Assembly: GCA_027335515.1 (NCBI GenBank)
Contig: DAHWHT010000346.1
Span: 1 to 7,476 of the forward strand
Reading direction: 5' to 3'
Origin: Clostridia bacterium
Lineage (GTDB): Bacteria > Bacillota_E > RBS10-35 > JAJYVN01
Length of the DNA stretch: 7,476 nt
Position numbers and translations under genes: made by a program. This document shows positions 1 to 5,308 of the stretch, one piece after another (position 1 is the stretch's first letter; each line of letters begins with the position of its first letter). The notes below the pieces were generated by a model that was not told where the DNA came from, did not search any database, and worked only from the letters and a program-made list of their open reading frames with translations.

Positions 1-448
1 TCGTTGAGGGCCCTCCCTCCCGCTCCGACGGGGCCGTCACCGACCTACGCCGGGGAGGGGACTACGCGGCTTCGACTTTACCGCGACCGGTCTCTCACCG
101 GCTGGATCGGCGCACCTTACCTGGACGCACAACGCTTACGCACCGCGCCGCATGGGAGGCCACCACGCGCCGCACAACGGGCACGTGGAAGCCGCCGGGT
201 GCGGGCAGGCAGCGCCTTGCGCTGCAGAACAGCAGCGACTGGGGTACTCATCGTGCGGGGAAGCGAATATGTATTCACGGACGGCGCGCCCGTGGGGCAA
301 CGGACCCGTCGCGTGCAGGCATCGGACGGCTGGCGGACGTGATCCGCGCGGTCGATCATACCGCCCTAGTGGTGGCGGAGCGCCGACCGCCTGGTCAGCC
401 AGCCGAACACTAGATTCACTGCACACCCTAGCCCACACCGATCGGTCC
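1..448. other. No intact gene recognised; probably degenerate DNA
   Basis: I see no convincing gene here. Open frames exist on both strands (for example plus 4-342 and minus 117-359), but their translations are rich in Arg, Pro and Ala, with no recognisable domain and no ribosome site. They look like by-products of high GC. The stretch lies downstream of the serine recombinase stop and beyond the recognisable part of the disrupted transposase, so it may hold further decayed mobile DNA or the flank of an old insertion. No tRNA, CRISPR or clear terminator was seen. Confidence 0.5.
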
Positions 449-2401
449 TCAGACGCACGACCCGTCTCCGGTCCGCGAAGCGGCGGAAGCCTTCCGCCGA
501 TGGCGCACCGCCTGGTTCATCGCGCCCCGGGGAGACTGGCCCGACCACGCCCCCCAAGGTGACCGGAGCCGCTGGACGAGGACCGGTTCCGGGTGCTCGC
601 GCGGGGAGGACGTCCCGCCGTCGGAGCACGCGGCCGGCGGCGAGATTCGCCTCCGGCTTTCAGGCTCACGACGCCGCCCCGGGCAGTCCGGCGCGGGGGC
701 GGCCCCCACACGGGGAGGGGAGGCGGCTGCATGGGTGACGTGGGCTCGGATCCGGGCCTCGAGACGGTGGTAGACGGGACCGATCTCCAACTGGGGGTCT
801 TCAGGCTGCGGAAGCAAGCCTCCGCTATCTTGTCGCAAACGCAATTCGGTTGACACGTTCGATGTCGACGGGGTCGGAGGTAGCGGGATGCGGTAGTACA
901 GCCGAACCTCGGAGGTCGTCGCCTCCACGCGCTCCAACACCTCGCGGAGCAGCGCCTGCCGTTGCGCGAAGTCGATTGCCGTCAGGCGCTCGCGCACCCG
1001 ATGGGCGAGATTGTCCAGGCGGTCCAGCAGTGCCTGCGCGGCGGCGGCGTCCTGTTGCACACGTTCGAGTCGCTCATGCTCGTTCTGCCATTGCTCGGAA
1101 CGGAGGCGCAGGGACGCCAGGCGGGGTTCGAGTTCGGGCAGCGATACCACGCCGGCTTGATACGCGTCCAAGAGCCGCTGGCGTTCGTGGGCGGCGGCGC
1201 GGATCTGCCGTTCCAGGGCGGTGCGCTGGGACGTGACCAGGGCCGAATCCGCCGCGACCGTCGCACCCCCGGCCACCGCTTGCTGCAGGAGGTGTGGGTT
1301 GCACAGGGTCCGCGTCACCTCGGACCAGACGAATTCGTCGAGTTCGCGGGCGCGCAGCAGCGGCGCCCGGCAGCGGGGGACCGATGTGCGATTGTTGCAG
1401 CGGCAGTGGTAGTAGTCGTTCCAATACCGCCCACCGTGTCCGTCGGGCGTGCGCACAGTGACGCAGGCGTGGTGGCAGACTCCGCAGCGGACGAGCCCCC
1501 GCAGCAGCCAGCGCGGCTCCTTGGTGTGGCGCCGGCTGTAGTGGGCGTTGTGGGCATGGCGTTGCTGCGAGCGCAGGAAGGTCTCCCGTCCCACCAACGG
1601 CGGCACCGGAACCGTGATCCACTCCTCCTCGGGTCGGGGCAGCTTGCGGTGCGATGTCGGATCCTCCGCCTGGCGCGTGCGATTGACCACCCAGGCTCCA
1701 GTGTAGACCGAGTTCCGCAGAATCGTGCGCACGGCCTGAGACGACCAGCGGGGAGCCCCGCGCGGGGTGGGGATGCTGCGGTCCTGGAGCCGTTCGGCGA
1801 TCCGGTAGAGGGTCGTCCCTTCCTCGTCGGCATGCCAGGAGAAGATCTGCCGCACCACGGCCGCTTCCGGCTCATGCACCACAAGGTGTGCCGGCTCCGC
1901 CGGCGTGCGCGGCACGCGCCGGTACCCGTATGGCGCGCGGGCGATGGAGACCTCCCCCTGGCGCAGGCGGAACAGCCGGCCGCGGCGGTTGCGTTCGGCA
2001 ATCTTGGCGCGCTCGTATTCGGCGACAGCCCCCTGGATCTGCACCAGCAGCCGTGCGGCCGGATCGTCCAGCGGCGGCTGTTGCAGGAACACAACGCTCA
2101 CGCCGAAGCGTTGCAACTCCTCGATGATGAGCACCTGATAGGCGTAGTTGCGGGCCAAGCGGTCCGGATCGAGGACGACCACGGCCTCGAATGCACCCGC
2201 CCGCGCCCCGTCGCGCAGGGCATCCAGGGCCGGGCGGTCCAGTCGCGCGCCGCTGAAGCCGTCGTCGCAGAACCGCGATGTGCTCGCCAGCTCGTATCCG
2301 TGGCTGGCCGCGTAGCCCTCCAGGGCCTCCAGCTGCGAGGCGATGGTCCGCTCCTGCTCCTGGCGACTCGACGACACTCGAGCATAGAGCGCCGCGCGCA
2401 C
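449..2401 (-). CDS. Large serine recombinase (resolvase/invertase family), ORF extended into flanking DNA
   Basis: A site-specific DNA recombinase that would catalyse excision and integration of the element through a 5'-phosphoserine intermediate. Counting from the GTG at 2401: the resolvase catalytic domain (about 1-140) has YARVS with nucleophile Ser10, DDGFSG near 47-52, and the active-site arginine motif DPDRLARN near 78-85. A Recombinase domain follows (about 155-270, APYGYRRV through the LVGRETF segment). A zinc beta-ribbon follows, with CGVC near 306-309 and later cysteines at 333-344. A coiled coil spans about 395-475. The GTG start is preferred because AGGAGG lies 7 nt upstream; the ATG at 2407 would sit only 1 nt from it. 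The element ends at about residue 526. The remaining ~124 residues derive from flanking DNA, first from the broken transposase (GPVYHRLEARIRAHV), then Pro/Arg-rich sequence, so the tail is probably not native. It lies 33 nt after the RHH-like gene and is last in the operon. Confidence 0.93.
   Translation of the reverse strand: MRAALYARVSSSRQEQERTIASQLEALEGYAASHGYELASTSRFCDDGFSGARLDRPALDALRDGARAGAFEAVVVLDPDRLARNYAYQVLIIEELQRFGVSVVFLQQPPLDDPAARLLVQIQGAVAEYERAKIAERNRRGRLFRLRQGEVSIARAPYGYRRVPRTPAEPAHLVVHEPEAAVVRQIFSWHADEEGTTLYRIAERLQDRSIPTPRGAPRWSSQAVRTILRNSVYTGAWVVNRTRQAEDPTSHRKLPRPEEEWITVPVPPLVGRETFLRSQQRHAHNAHYSRRHTKEPRWLLRGLVRCGVCHHACVTVRTPDGHGGRYWNDYYHCRCNNRTSVPRCRAPLLRARELDEFVWSEVTRTLCNPHLLQQAVAGGATVAADSALVTSQRTALERQIRAAAHERQRLLDAYQAGVVSLPELEPRLASLRLRSEQWQNEHERLERVQQDAAAAQALLDRLDNLAHRVRERLTAIDFAQRQALLREVLERVEATTSEVRLYYRIPLPPTPSTSNVSTELRLRQDSGGLLPQPEDPQLEIGPVYHRLEARIRAHVTHAAASPPRVGAAPAPDCPGRRREPESRRRISPPAACSDGGTSSPREHPEPVLVQRLRSPWGAWSGQSPRGAMNQAVRHRRKASAASRTGDGSCV
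737..823 (-). pseudogene. IS1634-family transposase relic, continuation after the insertion
   Basis: With the element removed, QVE joins to ACFRSLK and, after a 1-nt frameshift in a run of five C (793-797 on minus), to QLEIGPVYHRLEARIRAHV. This matches the conserved segment after the catalytic glutamate in IS1634-type transposases (pattern L-x-x-R/G-PVYHR-x-E-x-RIRAHV). The hydrophobic segment expected next (CWLALLL-like) is absent, so the relic is truncated here too. The shifted frame happens to be that of the serine recombinase, which is why these residues appear at the recombinase C-terminus. Confidence 0.75.
820..823. repeat. 4-bp direct repeat (GGAG on minus), recombinase-side junction
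   Basis: CTCC on plus, GGAG on minus, directly outside the element end; the same four bases occur at 3922-3925. Keeping only one copy restores the transposase reading frame. For a serine recombinase this is more likely identity around a 2-bp crossover core than a staggered-cut target duplication. Confidence 0.7.
825..846 (+). repeat. Terminal inverted repeat, recombinase end
   Basis: Reads CTATCTTGTCGCAAACGCAA followed by TT on the plus strand. It matches the opposite end of the element at 19 of 22 positions in inverted orientation. It also encodes, on minus, the recombinase residues TELRLRQD, so terminus and coding sequence coincide. It is likely one half of the recombinase attachment site. 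Confidence 0.85.
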
Positions 2402-2408
2402 TCCCATC

Positions 2409-2414
2409 CCTCCT
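2409..2414 (-). promoter_or_regulatory. Shine-Dalgarno AGGAGG deciding the recombinase start
   Basis: Perfect AGGAGG on minus. It is 1 nt from the ATG at 2407 and 7 nt from the in-frame GTG at 2401. Normal spacing favours GTG, which also places the catalytic serine at residue 10, as in classical resolvase numbering. Confidence 0.7.
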
Positions 2415-2434
2415 GCCTGGCGAAACCCGTTCCC

Positions 2435-2809
2435 TCAGCCGCCGCCACCGTCGGCCGCCCGGCCGCCGCCGTTCCCGACGACGACGTGCGGCGCTCCTGC
2501 CGCGGCACGCGCCTGCGGCCGGTGCCCGTGCGCCCGCGTCTCGTCCACGGGGCCGAGGCGCCGTTCCTCCTCGTCCAAGGCAGCCAGTGCCGCCCGCGCC
2601 TGGTCCTTGTAACAATCCGCGCCCAACGAGCGCTCGATCGATTCCAGTCCGGTCACGACCCGCATCATGACCCACTCCGCGCGGCTGACCAGCGAGGTCC
2701 CGAAGGGTACCTGGATGCTGCGCAGCGTGTCCCAGGCCGCCGCCTCCGTCGCGGACAGGTAGACCACGACGTGCCGCGTCCGGCGCCCCCGGGGTCCAGC
2801 CACCCCCAT
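2435..2809 (-). CDS. Small ribbon-helix-helix-like protein of the recombinase operon
   Basis: 124 residues from the ATG at 2809. I do not recognise a named family. The N-terminal half has the order strand-helix-turn-helix typical of Arc/CopG-type ribbon-helix-helix DNA-binding proteins: RHVVVYLS (about 11-18), a helix around ATEAAAWDTLRSI, then a helix around SRAEWVMMRVVTGLESI. An acidic/basic helical stretch follows (ALDEEERR), then a low-complexity Gly/Ala/Arg tail likely to be disordered. It begins 15 nt after a 14-bp palindrome that could be its operator and ends 33 nt before the recombinase start, so autoregulation of the recombinase operon or a recombination-directionality role is plausible. 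Upstream in-frame starts reach 2926, but these would overlap the preceding gene and add sequence unlike the rest. The Shine-Dalgarno is weak. The fold call is from pattern only. Confidence 0.6.
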   Translation of the reverse strand: MGVAGPRGRRTRHVVVYLSATEAAAWDTLRSIQVPFGTSLVSRAEWVMMRVVTGLESIERSLGADCYKDQARAALAALDEEERRLGPVDETRAHGHRPQARAAAGAPHVVVGNGGGRAADGGGG

Positions 2810-2824
2810 CACCCGCCCACCACT

Positions 2825-2838
2825 CGATAGTACTATCG
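2825..2838. promoter_or_regulatory. 14-bp perfect palindrome, candidate operator
   Basis: CGATAGTACTATCG is its own reverse complement. It lies 15 nt upstream of the RHH-like start and contains the TAG stop of the preceding small gene (2835-2833). It is AT-rich for this region, so it stands out from background. The symmetry suits a dimeric ribbon-helix-helix repressor; a short RNA hairpin between the cistrons is the alternative. Confidence 0.5.
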
Positions 2839-3138
2839 GACTGCCGACACGCGGGATCCATCCGGCCTCCCGGCACCGCCCCCACCAGGTGGCGTGTCCC
2901 GCAACAGACCGCCGATCACCCGGCACAGCCGTTCCTCGCTACGCTCCGCACGCGGAGCCCAGGGCGCGCCTTCCGCCTCCAGGCTCACCACGCGCCACGT
3001 GGAAGTCAGCCTGCAGTGCCGACGCAGCCACCGACCCCAGTCCGGTGGTCCGACCGCCTCTCCGGCCATGGCCCGTGACCGCGCCAGTTCATACCTGGTC
3101 TGAACTGGATCCCGCTCCTCCAGGAACGTCCAGGCCAC
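2833..3138 (-). CDS. Small protein of unknown function, overlapping the HTH gene
   Basis: 101 residues from the GTG at 3138. This frame continues where the HTH frame stops (3089), overlaps it by 50 nt out of frame, and has high-GC third positions throughout, which supports real coding. Content: FLEERDPVQTRYELARSRAM, then a Trp/Arg-rich segment (GPPDWGRWLRRHC) and a helical ERSEERLCRVIGGLL, ending in a Gly/Pro-rich tail. I assign no function. Proteins with a short RYE-type helix followed by a Leu/Arg/Trp segment occur beside recombinases in my memory, but I cannot verify this. AAGAAGG lies 12 nt before the GTG at 3138; GTG 3150 and ATG 3069 are alternatives. It could instead be the C-terminus of the HTH protein joined by a +1 frameshift near 3150; the HTH frame already has a natural basic end, so two proteins is preferred. 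Confidence 0.55.
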   Translation of the reverse strand: MAWTFLEERDPVQTRYELARSRAMAGEAVGPPDWGRWLRRHCRLTSTWRVVSLEAEGAPWAPRAERSEERLCRVIGGLLRDTPPGGGGAGRPDGSRVSAVR

Positions 3139-3598
3139 GTCGGGGTGCACCCTTCTTCCGCGAACCCCGCGACTGCAGCAACCGGCGAATGGTCCGCGGA
3201 TGCACCTGGATCCCGAAGCGCGCCGCCGCTCGCGCCGCCAGCACGGCGGCATCCACGTCCGGGTGCTCGCGCCGCTGTGCCCGCACGAACTCCGCCATGT
3301 TCGGCGTGACCTTGCGCGGGCCCTTCGGTCCAGGACGTCCGGGCAGCAGTCCGAGCAGGCGCGCCGCACTGAAGGCCGCGTCGACCAGATAGAACGTTTG
3401 CCGGCTGAGGCCGTAGCGCCGTGCCGCCTCGCTGACGGCCAGGCCGTCTTCGTAGTGGGCCCGCAGCATTTCGTACTTGACCTGCACCAGATCCCGCGGA
3501 TCGAAGAAGGGCCGGTGTTCCCGGAAGTGCTGGTCCTGCACGCGCTCGGGATGGGGGTGCCGCAGGCCGCCCTGTCCCGAGGGTGGCGGGTTGTCCAT
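3089..3598 (-). CDS. Double helix-turn-helix DNA-binding protein, first gene of the recombinase operon
   Basis: 169 residues from the ATG at 3598 (a GTG at 3604 is also in frame). After a Pro/His-rich lead, residues about 30-75 hold RPFFDPRDLVQVKYEMLR and a helix-turn-helix, VSEAARRYGLSRQTFY. A Pro/Gly linker (LLPGRPGPKGPRKVTP) leads to a second helical domain (about 95-143) ending GIQVHPRTIRRLLQ. This tandem arrangement resembles the N-terminal DNA-binding part of IS3/IS481-type transposases, but no DDE catalytic domain follows, so it is a stand-alone DNA binder. As the leading gene it may regulate the operon or help the recombinase recognise DNA or choose direction; that is inference. The C-terminal ~20 residues (after RKKGAPRR) overlap the next gene and look unstructured. 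No Shine-Dalgarno is visible, but a promoter-like sequence ends right at the start, suggesting a leaderless message. Confidence 0.8.
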   Translation of the reverse strand: MDNPPPSGQGGLRHPHPERVQDQHFREHRPFFDPRDLVQVKYEMLRAHYEDGLAVSEAARRYGLSRQTFYLVDAAFSAARLLGLLPGRPGPKGPRKVTPNMAEFVRAQRREHPDVDAAVLAARAAARFGIQVHPRTIRRLLQSRGSRKKGAPRRGLDVPGGAGSSSDQV

Positions 3599-3604
3599 GG
3601 GCAC

Positions 3605-3633
3605 AGCTTAGTTGCGCGGCTGCCTGGCGTCAA
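3605..3633 (-). promoter_or_regulatory. Sigma-70-like promoter for the element operon, probably leaderless
   Basis: On minus, TTGACG (3633-3628, 5/6 match to the -35 consensus) is followed after exactly 17 nt by TAAGCT (3610-3605, weak -10). The ATG at 3598 falls 7 nt after the -10 box, where transcription would normally start, and no ribosome site is visible. The -10 is poor, so this is tentative. Confidence 0.45.
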
Positions 3634-3898
3634 CCGGTATGTGTCCATAAGCGCCGTCGGGAAGCCCGTAGCGGCCAAGGGCTCAACCCTCCCTAACTAC
3701 TCCACGCATTCCTGGACCCGTTCCATCAACCCCGGCAGCCGCCGCAGACGTAAACCCCCTGACACCCTCTGCGTCCTCGGACACAGACCCATTGACATCT
3801 CGGGGCGGTCCTGAGGAGGCCCGCCGCCCGTGCGGAGCGCGTACCCGCAGCATCTTCGGAGTGGGGGTGAGGTCCTTGACGATCACGCAGCGCAGGAA
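3634..3898. other. Element leader region, no confident gene
   Basis: Between the terminal repeat and the HTH promoter I see no convincing gene. Two short minus frames exist: 3683-3886 (GTG start, 67 codons, beginning VIVKDLTPTPKMLRV) and 3697-3798 (ATG start, 33 codons, ending LRRLPGLMERVQECVE). Neither has a good ribosome site or a recognisable domain; one could be the remains of a further accessory gene. A modest hairpin (AGCCC/GGGCT) lies near 3663-3684. The space could also hold recombinase or regulator binding sites. Confidence 0.4.
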
Positions 3899-3920
3899 AG
3901 TTGCGTTTGCGGCAAGACAG
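3899..3920 (-). repeat. Terminal inverted repeat, promoter-proximal end
   Basis: Reads CTGTCTTGCCGCAAACGCAA followed by CT on the minus strand. The three differences from the other end (G/A, C/T, C/T) are all transitions, as expected of two diverged recombinase half-sites. The interrupted transposase frame reads through it and stops at 3883. Confidence 0.85.
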
Positions 3921-3921
3921 T

Positions 3922-3925
3922 CTCC
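3922..3925. repeat. 4-bp direct repeat (GGAG on minus), promoter-side junction
   Basis: Second copy of GGAG (minus strand). It includes the GAG codon (3924-3922) of the glutamate in the transposase YREK motif. One base separates it from the 22-bp terminal repeat, the same geometry as at the other end. Confidence 0.7.
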
Positions 3926-4140
3926 ACCTGCAGCAACTGCCGATAGCCCAAGGCAACGTCTTCGGCGGACAGCGTGTCGTCCGAGGTGGGCACCAAGTAC
4001 TTGCCGTCCAAGCGCTCCGCGGCACGGACGGCCTGGGCCCTGTTGGCCTTGGGGTCCCACCGGTTGTGGGCCAGCTGCAGGTAGCGAGCCACGGTGCCGT
4101 CGGCGTTGCGGCGAGCGTGCCGTTTCCTTTGCCCCCACAC
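3922..4140 (-). pseudogene. IS1634-family transposase relic, N-terminal piece plus start of YREK motif
   Basis: Starts at a GTG (4140). The first ~38 residues have the N-terminal pattern of IS1634-type transposases: a basic lead, then NADGTVARYLQLAHNRWDP. The sequence then jumps to a region normally hundreds of residues further on: RLDGKYLV, TSDDTLSAEDVALGYRQLLQVE. The join near AQAVRAAERLDG therefore marks a large internal deletion that removed most of the catalytic domain. The frame is broken at the glutamate codon (3924-3922) by the serine-recombinase element and runs to a stop at 3883 inside it. The full-length family is roughly 500-600 residues, so this could not function even before the insertion. 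It continues at 737-823. The family call rests on remembered conserved motifs, not on a search. Confidence 0.8.
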
Positions 4141-4235
4141 CGTGACGGCCGAGGCCCCGCCCTGATCCCCACGTCCCGGCCCCGGCGCTGTTTCCGACCT
4201 GCCTTCCGGTTACACCTGAACCGCTCAACTTCCCG

Positions 4236-4254
4236 TCCGGGCGCGAAGCCCGGA
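4236..4254 (-). terminator. Hairpin after the lipoprotein gene, candidate terminator
   Basis: On minus, TCCGGGC-TTCGC-GCCCGGA forms a perfect 7-bp GC-rich stem with a 5-nt loop, beginning 18 nt after the lipoprotein stop. The following sequence (CGGGAAGTTG) has only a weak T-tract, so intrinsic termination may be incomplete or the hairpin may serve mainly as a 3' end stabiliser. Confidence 0.5.
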
Positions 4255-4272
4255 TCAGCCGCCGCGACCCCG

Positions 4273-4998
4273 TCAGGACGCTGCGACGCGCACCAAGCTG
4301 CGGGCAAGACGGAGCGCCGGGGCGGCATACCCCCACACTTCATACTGGTGCCCTCCCTGATCCCATAGGAGGGTCATGGCGGCATTGTCGGGCGCCAGGC
4401 CCTGCAGCAGTTCCCCGCGGGTGCCCGGGCCCACCGGATTGCCCGTAGAGCCGAGGGCCGCGAGGATCGAGCGCACCAAGGGCATCACGACCGCAGGGGA
4501 TGTGGCGATGGGACCGAAACTCACGACCTCAAAGCGCCAGCCCCCCTGCTGCCAGAATACACCCTGTCCCGGGTAGAAGAACGCCGGCCGACCGTCAGGC
4601 AGAGTGATCGGTTGTGGGCGCCCGCTGAGTTTCCACCCCGGTTGGGCCACCGTCGCGTCCAGCGAGTGCGGTGGTCCGCCCTGCACCTGCCCCAGCGTGC
4701 CGGCCATGTCGGTCATACCGTTACCGTTCACGGGTTCTGATCGGTTGGTCCAGTCGAACGAAACGGAGTAGGCGGCAGCCGTGGCATTGACGTGTAGCAG
4801 ATAGTAGTTCCCGCGGGGGGCCGGAGGCACCCAGGAAGGCAGGTATACCGGGATGCGTACCGCCCGCAGGTGGGGCAGGACAGGCCGGAGTTGCGGTGCC
4901 ACAGCGGTGGGACGAGCAACCGTCGGGGCCGCGGCACATCCTGCCAGGAGCAGCATGCCGCCGAGCACGGAACGAAGCACCCAGCGGATGGAGTTCAC
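4273..4998 (-). CDS. Predicted lipoprotein, DUF4367-like
   Basis: 241 residues from the GTG at 4998, chosen because it gives a standard lipoprotein signal: basic n-region (NSIRWVLR), hydrophobic core (SVLGGMLLLAG) and lipobox LLAGC with the lipidated Cys at residue 21. Starts at 5004, 5019 and 5031 are also in frame; none has a strong ribosome site. After an Ala/Pro/Val linker (22-48) the mature part begins IPVYLPSWVPPAP, then strands including NYYLLHVNATAAAYSVSFDW, an ITLPDGRPAFFYP turn, and two similar end segments: WRFEVVSF...LVRSILAAL and YEVWGYAAPALRLARSLVRVAAS. That layout recalls DUF4367-type extracytoplasmic domains of Gram-positive lipoproteins and anti-sigma-linked proteins; function unknown. 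It would be anchored to the outer face of the membrane. It stands alone, flanked by relics, with a terminator-like hairpin after it. An ORF open upstream to 6261 is read-through and not part of this gene. Confidence 0.75.
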   Translation of the reverse strand: MNSIRWVLRSVLGGMLLLAGCAAAPTVARPTAVAPQLRPVLPHLRAVRIPVYLPSWVPPAPRGNYYLLHVNATAAAYSVSFDWTNRSEPVNGNGMTDMAGTLGQVQGGPPHSLDATVAQPGWKLSGRPQPITLPDGRPAFFYPGQGVFWQQGGWRFEVVSFGPIATSPAVVMPLVRSILAALGSTGNPVGPGTRGELLQGLAPDNAAMTLLWDQGGHQYEVWGYAAPALRLARSLVRVAAS

Positions 4999-5039
4999 CC
5001 GCACCCGGAGAATGATCACCCAGCCTGTCACCCCTTGCC

Positions 5040-5053
5040 CAGACCGAAGTCTG
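5040..5053 (-). other. UUCG-tetraloop hairpin upstream of the lipoprotein gene
   Basis: On minus, CAGAC-TTCG-GTCTG gives a 5-bp stem closed by the exceptionally stable C(UUCG)G tetraloop, 41 nt before the chosen lipoprotein start. It could be a 5'-leader structure or the end of an upstream transcript. No T-tract follows. Confidence 0.4.
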
Positions 5054-5261
5054 CCCGTGCAGCAATGCGTTTCGTTTCCCGGGCCCCAGGCCCACTTCCT
5101 CTGGATGGTGCCAGGGTTTCGCTGGCAACCGTGCTGACGCGCATGGGCATGACCGCGGAGGGTACCACGGTCGGCAGCCACGGTGGACCACTGCGCTCGG
5201 TTCGACGTTCCGGTACTTCGTGAAGCATCGGCAGGCCATCCGCTCCATGGCGCGCGTGGGC

Positions 5262-5277
5262 CGCGCCGGCCGGCGCG
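5262..5277. repeat. 16-bp GC-only palindrome downstream of the VirB4-like relic
   Basis: CGCGCCGGCCGGCGCG is perfectly self-complementary and starts ~30 nt after the stop of the VirB4-like relic on minus. It may be a remnant of a terminator or simply a product of extreme GC content. Confidence 0.35.
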
Positions 5278-5308
5278 TCGGGCCCCGGAACCCCTCCGCG
5301 CGACCGTC

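Larger units (their letters stand above)
824..3921 (-). mobile_element. Serine-recombinase mobile element with terminal inverted repeats, inserted in an IS1634-type transposase relic
   Basis: Boundaries come from two independent signals. First, 825-846 (plus) and 3899-3920 (read on minus) are inverted copies of one 22-bp sequence with core CGCAAACGCAA, differing at three positions, all transitions. Second, GGAG (minus strand) directly abuts both ends, at 820-823 and 3922-3925; deleting the element plus one copy rejoins a transposase relic in frame across its YREK motif. The element carries four genes on the minus strand: HTH protein, overlapping small protein, RHH-like protein, large serine recombinase. 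There is no cargo beyond these, so it resembles a minimal serine-transposase element or a small integrative element. Large serine recombinases normally cross over at a 2-bp core; the shared GGAG contains GA, the dinucleotide known for Tn4451/TnpX. Joining the two ends would give a ~50-bp imperfect palindrome, as expected of attP. The exact crossover point within GGAG is inferred. Confidence 0.85.

Noticed and set aside
4..342. Plus-strand 112-codon open frame at the window edge
   Set aside because: No ribosome site, domain or sensible composition; low-complexity Arg/Pro sequence.
962..2830. 622-codon plus-strand open frame
   Set aside because: It lies antisense to the recombinase and the RHH-like gene, whose motifs are clear; its translation has no domain and is a high-GC shadow.
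2833..3678. 281-codon minus frame as one protein
   Set aside because: Its first half is the wrong frame over the HTH gene; only the part after about 3138 reads as protein.
820..3925. GGAG as a classical target-site duplication made by a DDE transposase
   Set aside because: The element encodes a serine recombinase, which exchanges strands at a 2-bp core without gap repair; shared identity around the crossover explains the repeat better.
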